Origin: Bacillota bacterium
GTDB taxonomy: Bacteria; Bacillota; Clostridia; Acetivibrionales; DTU013
Length of the DNA stretch: 64,000 bases
Reading direction: 5' to 3'
Assembly (NCBI GenBank): GCA_023426125.1
Contig: JAFABI010000011.1
Span: 1-64,000 of the forward strand
A program made the position numbers and the translations under genes. Numbering within the stretch: the stretch's first letter is position 1; each line of letters begins with the position of its first letter. The notes beneath the pieces are model-generated. The model was not told the origin of the DNA, ran no database searches, and was given only the letters and a program-made list of their open reading frames with translations. Of this stretch, positions 53,213 to 62,215 are shown one piece after another.

Positions 53213-54991
53213 ATGTACAAAATTCGTAAGCTGAAAGGGTTGGCGTCAATACTGCTGGCAGGCTTTATGCTTGTTTCCGTACTTGCCGCTTGCGGTGGAT
53301 CAAAGGATGCCACCGGTTCGACAACTGCTGCAGGCCAAGGCGGGAGTGGTGCCTCAAGTACTGACGCGGCAACACTTCAGCAGAAGGAACCGGTCGAAAT
53401 GACCATTGCCTGGGATGAGTCGTGGGCTGACACGGAGGCAAACAAGGATTGGCCAACGGATGTGGCAAAGGAAATTTTCAGTCAGACAGGCGTGACCTTC
53501 AGCATCAATGGGATGGACGATGAAAAGTTCAAAGTTCTGCTGGCAGGGGGCGACCTGCCCGATTTGCTCTTTATGCAAAATTCCTCGTTCCAGAATCAGC
53601 TGGTGCAGGGAAATCAAGTGATTCCGCTGGATGAGCTGATAAAGACCAATGGCCCTGATATCCGGAACAATGTTCCTGAAAGGCTGGAGCTGCTTAAGAA
53701 GTTCAAAAGCGCCGGCACCGGCAAGCTATACTTTCTTTCGGTAAATGCGGGGCAGGGTCTGGCGCCCAACCGGCCGACTTTTGGATACACCGTCCGATGG
53801 GATTATTACAAGGAATTGGGTTATCCCAAGTTTAGCAACTTATCTGAGCTGCTTGATATCTGTGCGGAAATGCAGAAAAAGCATCCGACGACAGCCGAAG
53901 GCAAAAAGGTATATGCTTTGGGATTTACGAACGAATGGGTCAACGGGACATGGCATTATAACGTAAACAGCTATGTAATGAACTATTTCAACAATTCGAC
54001 CTATGCTTTCATACCTACTGCCAACGGCAAGGATTCCGTTATGACGGAAAACTTTTCAGGCGATGAAAATACGCCTTACTGGCAAACGATGAAGTTGATT
54101 TACAAGGCCCATGCCATGGGGCTTCTGGATCCGGACTCCTTTACGATGAAAAATAACGATTACTTCAACAAAGTAAAACAGGGTATATACTTAATGGATA
54201 ATACCGCACAAACATTCACAGGGAATCTGAACAATTCTGTTAATGCGGATGATCCGAATTCCATTGTGGGATTTGAGTGCATTCCTGTAGAAGGGTCAAG
54301 CAGTAACTGGGATATACAGGATAGCAAGGTCGGCTGGGATAAGTACTGGGCGATTACAACCAACTGCAAAAAGCCGGATAGAGCAATGGATCTGATCAAT
54401 TATTTTTATTCAGCCGATGGCATAAGGACAGTGTACAGCGGTGTCAAGGGCGTGCACTGGGACGTTATTGACGGAAAGCCCCAAATGAAGCAGGAGACGC
54501 TCGAGGCAGCCAAAGACCCCAATAAAGGCGGAAAATTCGGTATCGATGCCTTCATTAATTTCTGCGGCCAAACCGGTGGGATGATTTGCTCCGACGGTGA
54601 AATAGCAGACCTGAAGAGCCTGCCTTCCGTCAGGGCCGCCAGTTTAACCGGAGCCGATAAGGATTACTGCGCTTATTACGGAGTGGAATATCCCTTCCAG
54701 GCAATTCAAAATCTTGTAGACCAGGGAAAAATGAAGGTTGCAAACAGTGCTTTGTGCGATATGCCTGTATTGATGGCGACTCCGCCGGATGATATCAAGC
54801 TGATTGATTCAAAATTGGAAGACATTTCAGTGAAGCGCGCGCCGAAGCTTGCATTTGCAAAGAGCGATGAAGAGTGGGAAGCGATAAGGAAGCAGGTAAT
54901 TGATGAAATGAAGGCGGTCGGTTCGGAAAAGGCATTTACATGGTGGAAGAACGAGTTTGACAGAGTTAAGGGATTGATGCTGGATAACTAA
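53213..54991 (+). CDS. substrate-binding lipoprotein, LipO/YtcQ type
   Basis: 592 aa, the large SBP partner of LplB/YtcP permeases. Lipobox LAAC (Cys27), Gly/Ser/Thr linker to about residue 60, then TIAWDESWADTEANKDWPTD, LLAGGDLPDLLFM, TFGYTVRWDYYKELGYPKF and a long C-terminal lobe. AGGGAGGAAG precedes the ATG. Substrate unknown. The flanking GH36 and GH43-like enzymes suggest galactose- or pentose-containing oligosaccharides. A MITE-like element follows 1 base after its stop. Confidence 0.92.
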   Translation: MYKIRKLKGLASILLAGFMLVSVLAACGGSKDATGSTTAAGQGGSGASSTDAATLQQKEPVEMTIAWDESWADTEANKDWPTDVAKEIFSQTGVTFSINGMDDEKFKVLLAGGDLPDLLFMQNSSFQNQLVQGNQVIPLDELIKTNGPDIRNNVPERLELLKKFKSAGTGKLYFLSVNAGQGLAPNRPTFGYTVRWDYYKELGYPKFSNLSELLDICAEMQKKHPTTAEGKKVYALGFTNEWVNGTWHYNVNSYVMNYFNNSTYAFIPTANGKDSVMTENFSGDENTPYWQTMKLIYKAHAMGLLDPDSFTMKNNDYFNKVKQGIYLMDNTAQTFTGNLNNSVNADDPNSIVGFECIPVEGSSSNWDIQDSKVGWDKYWAITTNCKKPDRAMDLINYFYSADGIRTVYSGVKGVHWDVIDGKPQMKQETLEAAKDPNKGGKFGIDAFINFCGQTGGMICSDGEIADLKSLPSVRAASLTGADKDYCAYYGVEYPFQAIQNLVDQGKMKVANSALCDMPVLMATPPDDIKLIDSKLEDISVKRAPKLAFAKSDEEWEAIRKQVIDEMKAVGSEKAFTWWKNEFDRVKGLMLDN

Positions 54992-54992
54992 T

Positions 54993-55103
54993 ACTACAGC
55001 GTAAACTTCATTTTTAATGAGCATTTATGCGCCTTGCAGGAATAATCGCGAATGCCTTAACGCGTTATTTCTGCAAGAATAATTCGGTTGTTTGCGCTGT
55101 AGT
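54993..55103. mobile_element. small inverted-repeat element (MITE-like), short copy
   Basis: 111 bases, starting ACTACAGCGTAAACTTCATT and ending with the inverse of ACTACAGCGCAAACAACC. Bounded by TA on both sides if the ends are taken as CTACAGCG. The left half matches the right end of the 341-base element at 35741-36081 (ACTACAGCG, GCATTTATGCGCC, TTGCA in the same order). Sits immediately behind the SBP stop. Confidence 0.7.
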
Positions 55104-55264
55104 ACCAGGATTTCTTTGGTGAAATACAGGTGAAAGCCAGAGCGGAAGGGAATAAGCGCCTTTACGGTCTGGCTTTGTATAAAAGTGTATAAAATGAAGA
55201 GGTGTATGTTTCCACTAAGCATTGAAACAATACTGACTGCGAATTTTGAAAGAGAGGGATTTGT

Positions 55265-56299
55265 ATGCATATGAGAAATCCGATATTTGAACGGTTGCTG
55301 CCGGCGTATAAAAACGGCGGATTCAAAATGGACGGGTATTTTATCTGGTGCGGTTCGGTTGTCCCTGGCGAAGACGGACGTTATCATATGTTTGCTTCTC
55401 GTTGGCGGAAGGAACTGGGGTTTGGAGCACAGTGGCTTTTTAACAGTGAAATTGTAAGAGCCGTAAGCGATAAGCCTGAAGGGCCGTACACGTTTGAAGA
55501 GGTTATTTTCAAACGGCGTGAGAGGCATTTTTTTGATGCCTTGAACCAGCACAATCCGTCGATAAAATACTGGAACGGCACTTATTACCTTTATTATGTC
55601 GGAACAACCTATGGCGGGCCTGTTCCAGAGCCAGGCGACAGTATTTCACCCGAGAGGGCGGTTGAAGTATGGAACAATAAACGTATCGGCCTGGCAACGT
55701 CCAGGTCGGTCTACGGACCATGGAAAAGGACGGATGTTCCGCTGCTGGAACCCAAAAGGCCCGGCAATTGGGACTGTACCGTAACAACAAACCCGACGGC
55801 GGCCATTCTGGAGGACGGTACAACATACCTTATGTATAAATCGCGCGAATATGCTTATTCCACTTTGCTGCTGGGTGTTGCGCGCGCACCCCGCCCCGAA
55901 GGGCCTTATGTGCGCATCTGGAAGGATCCGGTATTTACGTTTGCAAATCCGGATTTTCATGTGGAGGATCCGTTCCTATGGTATTCTGAAGGAAAATTTC
56001 ATGCATTGATCAAGGATGACTACAAAAACAACTGCGGCGGAATTAGCGGTGAATGGGGCGCCGGCGTCTATGCGACAAGCGGAGATTGCATAAACTGGAC
56101 GATGTATCCGGAACCTAAAGCGTATAGCCGGACTGTTCTATGGGATGATGGGACCACCACCGTCCAGTGTGCCCTTGAACGCCCAAACCTGCTTTTCCAT
56201 GGGGACAAGCCAACGCATCTGTTCCTTGCAACAGGTATAGGGCCAACCCCATATAACTTCACGGACAGCTGGAATATGGCAATACCCCTTAGGGGATAG
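55265..56299 (+). CDS. GH43-like five-bladed beta-propeller glycosidase
   Basis: 344 aa, no signal peptide, so a cytoplasmic enzyme. Repeated blades with HNPSIKYWNGTYYLYYVG, GLATSRSVYGPW, VEDPFLWYSEGKFHALIKD and CALERPNLLF fit the GH43/GH117-like clan. The acidic residues in ED-P and in NPSI-type strands would be catalytic. Exact family is uncertain. GAGAGGG lies 7 bases before the ATG. Probably works with the LplB/YtcP/LipO importer and GH36. The 162 bases upstream hold no gene other than the MITE tail. Confidence 0.7.
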   Translation: MHMRNPIFERLLPAYKNGGFKMDGYFIWCGSVVPGEDGRYHMFASRWRKELGFGAQWLFNSEIVRAVSDKPEGPYTFEEVIFKRRERHFFDALNQHNPSIKYWNGTYYLYYVGTTYGGPVPEPGDSISPERAVEVWNNKRIGLATSRSVYGPWKRTDVPLLEPKRPGNWDCTVTTNPTAAILEDGTTYLMYKSREYAYSTLLLGVARAPRPEGPYVRIWKDPVFTFANPDFHVEDPFLWYSEGKFHALIKDDYKNNCGGISGEWGAGVYATSGDCINWTMYPEPKAYSRTVLWDDGTTTVQCALERPNLLFHGDKPTHLFLATGIGPTPYNFTDSWNMAIPLRG

Positions 56300-56430
56300 T
56301 TCCCGTGTTTTCGGGAGTAAATACCAGGTTAATGTAATCAGTGGGGACTGCGGCTCAATCTTCCCAAATATAGCTTGGAGCGGCATTTTCATTGAATTGG
56401 CTGCTTGCGGGAAACTATGATTATGCGGAT

Positions 56431-57174
56431 TTATACCTTTGCCATGGCTTTCCCGGCTGCCAGGGTCAAAACGAAAACCTTCGCCGCACCTGCGTTTACC
56501 AGGGCCTTTGCACACTCGTCGGTGGTGCTGCCCGTGGTAAAGACATCGTCAATCAGCAGGAGCTTCCTGTTTTCAAGCTGTGCGAGGCTCATCCGGTTCT
56601 TTTCCGCTGCAAAGGCGTCTTTTACATTCACATGCCTTTCCTGCCGGGATAAAAAACTTTGATGCGAAGTAGGCCTTGTTCTCAGCAGATAGCTACTCAG
56701 CAGCGGCTTCCGGTAGTCATCGGCTATGATGCGTCCCAGCAATTCGGCCTGATTGTATCCTCTTTCCAGCAGCCGTTCCTTGTGCAGCGGAACAGGAACA
56801 ACCGCATCAAAACCCAGGATTTCGGGATAATTCCTCATGCCGTTTAAAATAAGCTTGCCCAGCCATTGGGCATCTTTTCTGCAGTGCCGGAATTTAAACC
56901 GGTGCACCGCATCATGGATAACGCCGCTATAGATACAAACCGCCCGGGCCAGGTCAAAGGCATAGCTTTGCCCTGCACATTCAGGGCACACCGGTAAGCT
57001 GCACGCAGCCGGGAACTGTCTTCCGCATTTCCGGCAATAGGGCGGCCGAATGAACTCAAGCTTTCCTTCGCAGGATAAGCACATGCCGGTTTTGGGATTA
57101 ATCCTCCCGGAACTGTTGCAAAATCCGCAGCCTTCCTGCGGCGGGAACAATAAATCAAGAAACGCTTTCCACAT
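56431..57174 (-). CDS. comFC: ComF family phosphoribosyltransferase-like protein
   Basis: 247 aa from MWKAFLDLLFPPQEGC, with AAAGGGG 7 bases upstream. The start lies inside the comFA 3' end (20-base overlap). N-terminal zinc motif (CGFCNSSG, CLSCEG, CRKCG, CPECAG) and a C-terminal PRTase fold with the PRPP loop LLLIDDVFTTGSTTDECA. Needed for natural DNA uptake steps in competent Firmicutes, also conserved in non-competent Clostridia. Confidence 0.92.
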   Translation of the reverse strand: MWKAFLDLLFPPQEGCGFCNSSGRINPKTGMCLSCEGKLEFIRPPYCRKCGRQFPAACSLPVCPECAGQSYAFDLARAVCIYSGVIHDAVHRFKFRHCRKDAQWLGKLILNGMRNYPEILGFDAVVPVPLHKERLLERGYNQAELLGRIIADDYRKPLLSSYLLRTRPTSHQSFLSRQERHVNVKDAFAAEKNRMSLAQLENRKLLLIDDVFTTGSTTDECAKALVNAGAAKVFVLTLAAGKAMAKV

Positions 57175-58972
57175 CGATATACCCCTTTTCAAAAGCCTCC
57201 TTATTCAGACTTTTGATTCTTTTGACCGCCTCCAGCATGGCGGCGGTCGTCTTTCCGGCGGCAAACCACACCCGGCCGGTTGGAAATGCACTGGTCCTGC
57301 CTGCTCTCCCCGCCATCTGGATCAGGGATTGTTCATTGAAGATACGCTCATTGTCGGCATATAAAACCAGCACATTTACGTTGGGCACGGTAATGCCCCG
57401 TTCCATAATTGTTGTTGTAACCAGGACCTGGATATTCCCTCCGGCAAAACCGGTCTTTTTTTGATCACGGTTTGCATCCTTGGAATGGCTGCAGTCAACC
57501 TTTATTCCCTCGCAGGCCAGAACTTCGGCAAGCTCGGCGCCTGTCCTTTCCGCAAGGGCGATGGTTGGAACGAAAACAAAGACAGATTTCCCGTCCCTGA
57601 CACTTCCCCGGATAAAGCTGAGAAGCTGTTCATACAGGGGCTGGCCTTTAACCGGGCTTCCCGTTCTGACTTCGGGCACCGGCAGCGGAAAACGGTGGTG
57701 CCTGGCCGGTATTTTCACCAGCTTTTCGCCGTTCTTCCGGACCTGCTGCAGATACTTTGCAGATGGAGTAGCCGTCATAAAGATGATCCTGCCGCACTGC
57801 TTTTTTGCCCTGAAGACTGCGTATTGAAGCATTTCACTTCCCTGGTAAGGAAAGGCGTCCATTTCGTCAAGGACGATCAGGTCAAAACAGTGGTAAAAAC
57901 GTATCACCTGATGGGTGGTGGCGATGGTCAAAGCCACATCCGGATATTTTTCCGCGGAGCCTCCGTACAGGGCGGTAACGGATACGCCGGGAAAAGCTTT
58001 GCGTATTCTCTCTTCCAGCTCGATGACGACATCCCGACGCGGGATCGCAAACAATACCCTTCCGCCGGATACAAGAACTCCCCGGATGGCTTCGAATACC
58101 ACTTCCGTCTTTCCGGCGCCGCAGGCGGCCCAGACCAGGGCAGCCTTGCCGGATGACTTTTCAAGCAGGATATGGTTTTTTATTTCGTCGGAGGCATTTT
58201 TCTGGGCGGCGGTGAGCCGGCCGGGGAAAACCAGGTCAATATTGCCGCAGGCATTCCGCACTTCCATGCCGGGAAAAGCATAAAGCGGCATACACTGCTT
58301 TGCTTCTCCCATTCCGGCGCATTCTTCACAATAATGGCATGCACCGCTTCCGCAAATGCTGCACCGAAGCTTTCTTATACCGGTACTCTGGCCGCAGCGG
58401 TTGCAAACATACCTGTCTCCTCCCAGGATGCTGATGGACGGCAGGATTTCACACCTGCCGCAGGAAACGAGGTACTGGAGGCCGGCTTCGATGGCATGTG
58501 CATCCAGTCTGCTGCCGGCAAGGGCGGAAAGCAATTCGTGGCGGAAAAGGATACGTCCGTCAACAGCTTTCTCCATCAATGCGATTTGCTCCGGGGCGGG
58601 CCAATCCTCCGTCCTGTTTGCCGGCAGCGCCAAATCGACCCAATGGAAGGCCTTCTCATCCAGGCCTTTGAGGTCGGCCGTAATTCTCTGCACAGCTCTT
58701 TTGCAGTTGTGCAGTTTTGCATCGCCGGATAGTAAGCGGGGGGTACCAGGCAGGTGAAACAGCGGTTGACGGCAAGAACCGGTAATCACTTTGTCGGTAC
58801 GTTTTTTCACAAACTCCGCTTCCGCGATTGTCAAAGGCAGATGGAGGATGGAAGCCCTGGACGGCTTTTCTTTATAGTGGAAACCGCAGTCCGTTTCCGG
58901 CCTGGTGGAGTAAGCGGACGCAATTTGTTCATGATTATGGACGAAATAAAAATAAAACTCCGGACACAGCAT
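57155..58972 (-). CDS. comFA: late competence helicase ComFA
   Basis: 605 aa superfamily 2 ATPase that drives DNA import or processing on the inner membrane face. N-terminal part of about 180 residues, four-cysteine zinc module (CNRCGQS, CSICGSGACHYCEEC) at about 190-220, Walker A WAACGAGKTEVVF, DEAD-type LIVLDEMDAFPY, motif III MTATPS, and C-terminal helicase motifs (TTTIMERGITVPNVNVLV, QMAGRAGR). Start ATG with AAAGGA 11 bases upstream. A TATAAT lies about 40 bases before it. Operon with comFC. Confidence 0.93.
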   Translation of the reverse strand: MLCPEFYFYFVHNHEQIASAYSTRPETDCGFHYKEKPSRASILHLPLTIAEAEFVKKRTDKVITGSCRQPLFHLPGTPRLLSGDAKLHNCKRAVQRITADLKGLDEKAFHWVDLALPANRTEDWPAPEQIALMEKAVDGRILFRHELLSALAGSRLDAHAIEAGLQYLVSCGRCEILPSISILGGDRYVCNRCGQSTGIRKLRCSICGSGACHYCEECAGMGEAKQCMPLYAFPGMEVRNACGNIDLVFPGRLTAAQKNASDEIKNHILLEKSSGKAALVWAACGAGKTEVVFEAIRGVLVSGGRVLFAIPRRDVVIELEERIRKAFPGVSVTALYGGSAEKYPDVALTIATTHQVIRFYHCFDLIVLDEMDAFPYQGSEMLQYAVFRAKKQCGRIIFMTATPSAKYLQQVRKNGEKLVKIPARHHRFPLPVPEVRTGSPVKGQPLYEQLLSFIRGSVRDGKSVFVFVPTIALAERTGAELAEVLACEGIKVDCSHSKDANRDQKKTGFAGGNIQVLVTTTIMERGITVPNVNVLVLYADNERIFNEQSLIQMAGRAGRTSAFPTGRVWFAAGKTTAAMLEAVKRIKSLNKEAFEKGYIDVESVS

Positions 58973-59145
58973 CGCAATTCAATCCTTTACATAAATTCTA
59001 TATTATACTATAATTCTACAAAATATGGGAATGTCCTGCAAAATAATAATATTTTTTACAGTACGGCTCCGCTGTTTTCCGTTGTATGTTAAATGGTAAT
59101 AATAGATGGTATTTCGAAGGAAATCAAGTTGAGGTGTAAGTTTCA

Positions 59146-59166
59146 GGGGGATAAAAGAAATCCCCC
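59146..59166 (-). terminator. possible terminator of the phn remnant operon
   Basis: GGGGGAT (59146-59152) pairs with ATCCCCC (59160-59166) across AAAAGAA, 26 bases past the stop of the PhnM-like gene on the - strand. The T-content downstream is low, so it is weak. Confidence 0.4.
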
Positions 59167-59191
59167 CGGAAAGGTACGGCTTACTGCCTTT

Positions 59192-59938
59192 TCAAACAGC
59201 GTTATCGCTGGAAACGGCGCGGCTGTCGTAAATCTTGCAGCCGCTGATAAAAACCATTTCTACTTTTGGAGCATTATTTTCACAGCTTACAATCAACAAA
59301 TCCGCATTTTTCCCGCATTCGATGGACCCCAGCTTGTTTTCTATCCCGAATGCCCTGGCGGGAGTGAGTGTGGCTGTACCAACGGCATCGATCATGTTCA
59401 TGCCGAATTTGGCGGAAAGGATGAAAACAGCCTCAAGCACAGCTGACGCTTCGCAATCGGAGCAGAGGATATACATGCCGCTGTTTTCCACAATGTCGGT
59501 CATTTGAATGTTGGAAGGGTTGTCGGCTTCACCCAGGATTCCGGATGCGCTGATAAGAGTGTATTCCTCGTTGAGATAAGGACTGGTCCTCAGGTGATGC
59601 CGGATGATTCCCAGTCTTCTGGATTTATTGATGTCATTAAGAGCGATGGGTTCAGTGTCAGGAACAAAATGGCACACTGTGGTGACGCCATGGTTGACCA
59701 GGCTGTTTTCTGCAGCAAAAAAAGAGGAGCCGCTATCAAGCATCGTGTTATAGACGTCAATCATTCCGGGTAAAAGCCAGCTTCCACGCCCGTCGATGAT
59801 ATTGCAGCTTTTGTGGACTTTCCCGGGAATATCCGGGCCGATTGCTTCAATCAGGCCTCTTTTTACATAAACAAATGCATTTTCCAGTTCCGTATAAGCC
59901 GTTACGATTCTAACATTGCTGATTATGAAGGAATTCAT
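59192..59938 (-). CDS. internally deleted PhnM-like amidohydrolase
   Basis: 248 aa against about 380 for PhnM. The N-terminus (FIISNVRIVTAYTELENAFV, GSWLLPGMIDVYNTMLDSGS, NHGVTTVCHFVPD) and the C-terminus (DIVENSGMYILCSDCEAS, LTPARAFGIENKLGSIECGK, NADLLIVS) both align in order with PhnM. About 130 residues in between are missing in frame. The metal-binding D/HxH after PG is replaced by DVY, and the central His/Lys ligands fall in the lost part. So it should not be an active triphosphonate diphosphatase. Start ATG overlaps the phnG stop (ATGA). Confidence 0.75.
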   Translation of the reverse strand: MNSFIISNVRIVTAYTELENAFVYVKRGLIEAIGPDIPGKVHKSCNIIDGRGSWLLPGMIDVYNTMLDSGSSFFAAENSLVNHGVTTVCHFVPDTEPIALNDINKSRRLGIIRHHLRTSPYLNEEYTLISASGILGEADNPSNIQMTDIVENSGMYILCSDCEASAVLEAVFILSAKFGMNMIDAVGTATLTPARAFGIENKLGSIECGKNADLLIVSCENNAPKVEMVFISGCKIYDSRAVSSDNAV

Positions 59939-60318
59939 ACACACAGCTCCCTGCGCCGGTTTTTCCATTTATAAAGCAGTTCGTCTTTCATTTTGTCCAG
60001 GAATGGGTCGATCATTGCCGCCGCAGAATGCTCATTCCATTTTATTGCGTCGATCAGGGCGGCATATTTTGCCCTTTCAGGATCATTTCCCGGTACGCAG
60101 CCGTAGCCTATATTGCCGTCCACCTCAACTTCGCAATAGGTTGCGATGGTTTCGCCAAAGCGGGTATTCGCCATTTCCTCAGGGTCCGTATGGCTGATGA
60201 CCACTTTCCCGGTGGCAGGCTGTGAAACGAGCCTGAAAGGCAATTGCGCTATTATCATATCATATATTTCCTTGAGGGTTTCAATATTTCCCTCTTCCGC
60301 GATTTGCATGTAATCCAT
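59935..60318 (-). CDS. phnG: PhnG-like C-P lyase subunit
   Basis: 127 aa. FRLVSQPATGKVVISHTDPE, TRFGETIATYCEVEVDGNIG and YGCVPGNDPERAKYAALIDA follow the order of conserved blocks in PhnG, a structural subunit of the PhnGHIJ C-P lyase core. GGAGG precedes the ATG. In complete operons phnHIJKL separate phnG from phnM. Here the two are fused head to tail (ATGA), so the catalytic genes have been lost or moved. A role outside C-P lyase is possible. Confidence 0.8.
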   Translation of the reverse strand: MDYMQIAEEGNIETLKEIYDMIIAQLPFRLVSQPATGKVVISHTDPEEMANTRFGETIATYCEVEVDGNIGYGCVPGNDPERAKYAALIDAIKWNEHSAAAMIDPFLDKMKDELLYKWKNRRRELCV

Positions 60319-60349
60319 AAAAGCCTCCTGTGCATTCCTTAAGAAAAAA

Positions 60350-60511
60350 TCAGTCTCTAAGTTCGCTTATATATTTGTCCAGCAGCTTTGAATTTTCCTC
60401 AATTAAAGATTTGAGGGCATTTATATCTATGTCCGTAAGGCTTTTCGCCTGATGAACGGACTCTTTTGATAAAAACAGAGCAATGCTCGCAGGAGTATAT
60501 TCCGCAATCAT
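60350..60511 (-). CDS. 53-aa small protein upstream of phnG
   Basis: Short frame starting MIAEYTPASIALFLSKESVH after a clear GAGGAAACT ribosome binding site. The rest (DINALKSLIEENSKLLDKYI) is helical and charged. The stop lies 31 bases before the phnG start, so it is probably the first gene of that operon. Not recognised. Confidence 0.55.
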   Translation of the reverse strand: MIAEYTPASIALFLSKESVHQAKSLTDIDINALKSLIEENSKLLDKYISELRD

Positions 60512-60658
60512 AGTTTCCTCTTTATTATTTAATAAATTTTGATCTTATCATAGTTTATTTTTTTTAAATGACAATGATATTTTGGTTAAAATTATGTTAA
60601 AACTTCAGGATTCACTTTCAGGATATGTGCGGGATCGAACCTATCTTTTCCCGGCCGG

Positions 60659-61555
60659 ATGGAACAATTACCGACGGGAGCCAGTCTAAATTTTAATACC
60701 GGCAATACTTCAAGCGGGGATGTGATTGCTTTAAAACATAAAACAACTGAAAAACCTGTGCACAGGACAAAATTGAGGTTGTTCCTGGGGAGAAGCTGCT
60801 ACACCCTGCTAAGGTATGTAGATTGGTACCGCGGCAATAAAAGATTCGCAGGGCAAATTCGCAGCGACAGGCTTGAATATAAAGCGATCAGTCACAAGAC
60901 TCCACTGATAAGAAAGCTTCATCATGTGGACATGAAGCTCCAGTATAACAAGGCAGTAAATCTCCGCATAGCCGCCGGAAGGCTGAACGGTCTGGTTATT
61001 AAGCCGGGCGAGACATTTTCCTTCTGGAAGCTTGTCGGAAAACCTACCTACCGGAAAGGATACCTGGACGGCCTGGTGCTGAAACCTGACGGAACATTCA
61101 GAGCAGGGGCGGGAGGCGGCTTGTGCCAGCTGACAAATTTAATTTACTGGATAACGCTGCATACACCGCTTACCATTGTTGAAAGATACCGCCACAGCCA
61201 CGACGTATTCCCGGATGTCAACCGGACTCAGCCTTTTGGAAGCGGCGCCACCTGCGTATACAATTACAAGGATTTGCAGATTTATAACGGAACCGGTATT
61301 GAATACCAGCTGGTAGTTTTCCTTGCGGAAGACTTCCTTGAAGGGGAATGGAGGACACAAGCGCCGCTGTCTTACCGTTATGAGGTATATGAAAAAGAGC
61401 ATTACATCACCAGCACCTTCTGGGGCGGATATATAAGGAACAATACCATTTTCAGACGTATATACAATTCCGATAATGAGCTTTCGGGGGATGAATTTGT
61501 AACCGAAAACCATGCTTTGATGATGTATCAGCCTTTGCTCCAAGGCAGTGAATAG
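60659..61555 (+). CDS. VanW-domain protein
   Basis: 298 aa. The central VanW block KPGETFSFWKLVGKPTYRKG, YLDGLVL, GGGLCQLTNLIYWITLHTPL and DVNRTQPFGSGATCVYNYKD is complete. No signal peptide or TM segment is obvious. VanW-like proteins accompany glycopeptide resistance genes in some bacteria but are widespread without it, with unknown role. The ATG at 60659 has no good ribosome binding site. A GTG at 60722 (22nd codon) behind GCGGGG is an alternative and gives a more typical amino end. Confidence 0.85.
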   Translation: MEQLPTGASLNFNTGNTSSGDVIALKHKTTEKPVHRTKLRLFLGRSCYTLLRYVDWYRGNKRFAGQIRSDRLEYKAISHKTPLIRKLHHVDMKLQYNKAVNLRIAAGRLNGLVIKPGETFSFWKLVGKPTYRKGYLDGLVLKPDGTFRAGAGGGLCQLTNLIYWITLHTPLTIVERYRHSHDVFPDVNRTQPFGSGATCVYNYKDLQIYNGTGIEYQLVVFLAEDFLEGEWRTQAPLSYRYEVYEKEHYITSTFWGGYIRNNTIFRRIYNSDNELSGDEFVTENHALMMYQPLLQGSE

Positions 61556-61597
61556 GATAGGGGGATTGGGATGCTAAAAGCATTGATAAAGGGAGCG

Positions 61598-62000
61598 TCA
61601 GACCGGGAATTCGTGAAGATATACCTGGCTGTGGACGGGCTTTTTGCCCCTCCGGTTGACTTTTACATAACGGCCGTCGGCCTTAAGCTCCCGTGCTTTT
61701 ACATTATCGTTCAGATAGGCATCCAGGACGGATTTGAGCCGCTTTTTCAAATCGGGGTCGTTGACGGGAAACATCAGCTCAACCCGCCGGTCCAGGTTTC
61801 TTTCCATAAGATCGATTCCGAATCCACCAGGGAATTGATCTTGATGATAATCCTGCCGGGCTTGTCCGGGGAGGACAGCTTTATTTCGTTCCGGATGAGC
61901 TCGGTGATTTTTTTCCTTAAGTCTGTGGGGGCTGTGTTGAACATATACCAGTTGGGCGGGTCGGAATATCCGGTGAGCTGGTTGAAAAGAGCGGAGGAGG
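61598..62000 (-). pseudogene. ppk1: polyphosphate kinase (ppk1) pseudogene, internally deleted
   Basis: Two pieces of PPK1 lie on the - strand. The first, about 62000-61815, reads ALFNQLTGYSDPPNWYMFNT, then APTDLRKKITELIRNE and GRIIIKINSLVD. The second, in another frame from about 61815 to the stop at 61598, reads LMERNLDRRVELMFPVNDPD, then VLDAYLNDNVKARELKADGR. In intact PPK1 these blocks are separated by about 130 residues carrying a catalytic part. The amino-terminal 60% is also absent. So it is dead. Confidence 0.8.
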
Positions 62001-62008
62001 AAATTTTA

Positions 62009-62215
62009 ATGTCAGAAACAAACAAACCGAAAATCGTAACCTTCCAAACGCGACTCGACGAGTTTCTTTTCCTTGGCGAGCATCCCCGCGCTGCAACGTC
62101 GAACGGCAAGGCCGAGTACAGACCCAACATACTTTCTATTATGTATGATTTGTCGTCTGACGATGGCCTTGCGACATTTTGTCTGCAGCACGGACACACC
62201 CCGGAGAAGATTTGA
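62009..62215 (+). CDS. small protein of unknown function, possibly frameshifted
   Basis: 68 aa, starting MSETNKPKIVTFQTRLDEFL after a strong GGAGGAGG ribosome binding site that lies at the very end of the ppk remnant. Sequence continues FLGEHPRAATSNGKAEYRPN. After its stop, the +1 frame stays open to 62367 with a protein-like run (EDLKTAFKSYLESFCDQFQS, KPFLKKAQVKQFVFRDIAAA). A single frameshift near 62200 could have split a protein of about 120 aa. Not recognised. Confidence 0.45.
   Translation: MSETNKPKIVTFQTRLDEFLFLGEHPRAATSNGKAEYRPNILSIMYDLSSDDGLATFCLQHGHTPEKI

Noticed and set aside
57461..58156. 231-codon open frame on the + strand inside comFA
   Set aside because: comFA on the - strand has all helicase motifs in this span. 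The + frame has none.
61571..62215. 214-codon open frame on the + strand
   Set aside because: Its first two thirds are antisense to the ppk remnant. Only the last 68 codons, from 62009 with its own ribosome binding site, look like a protein.
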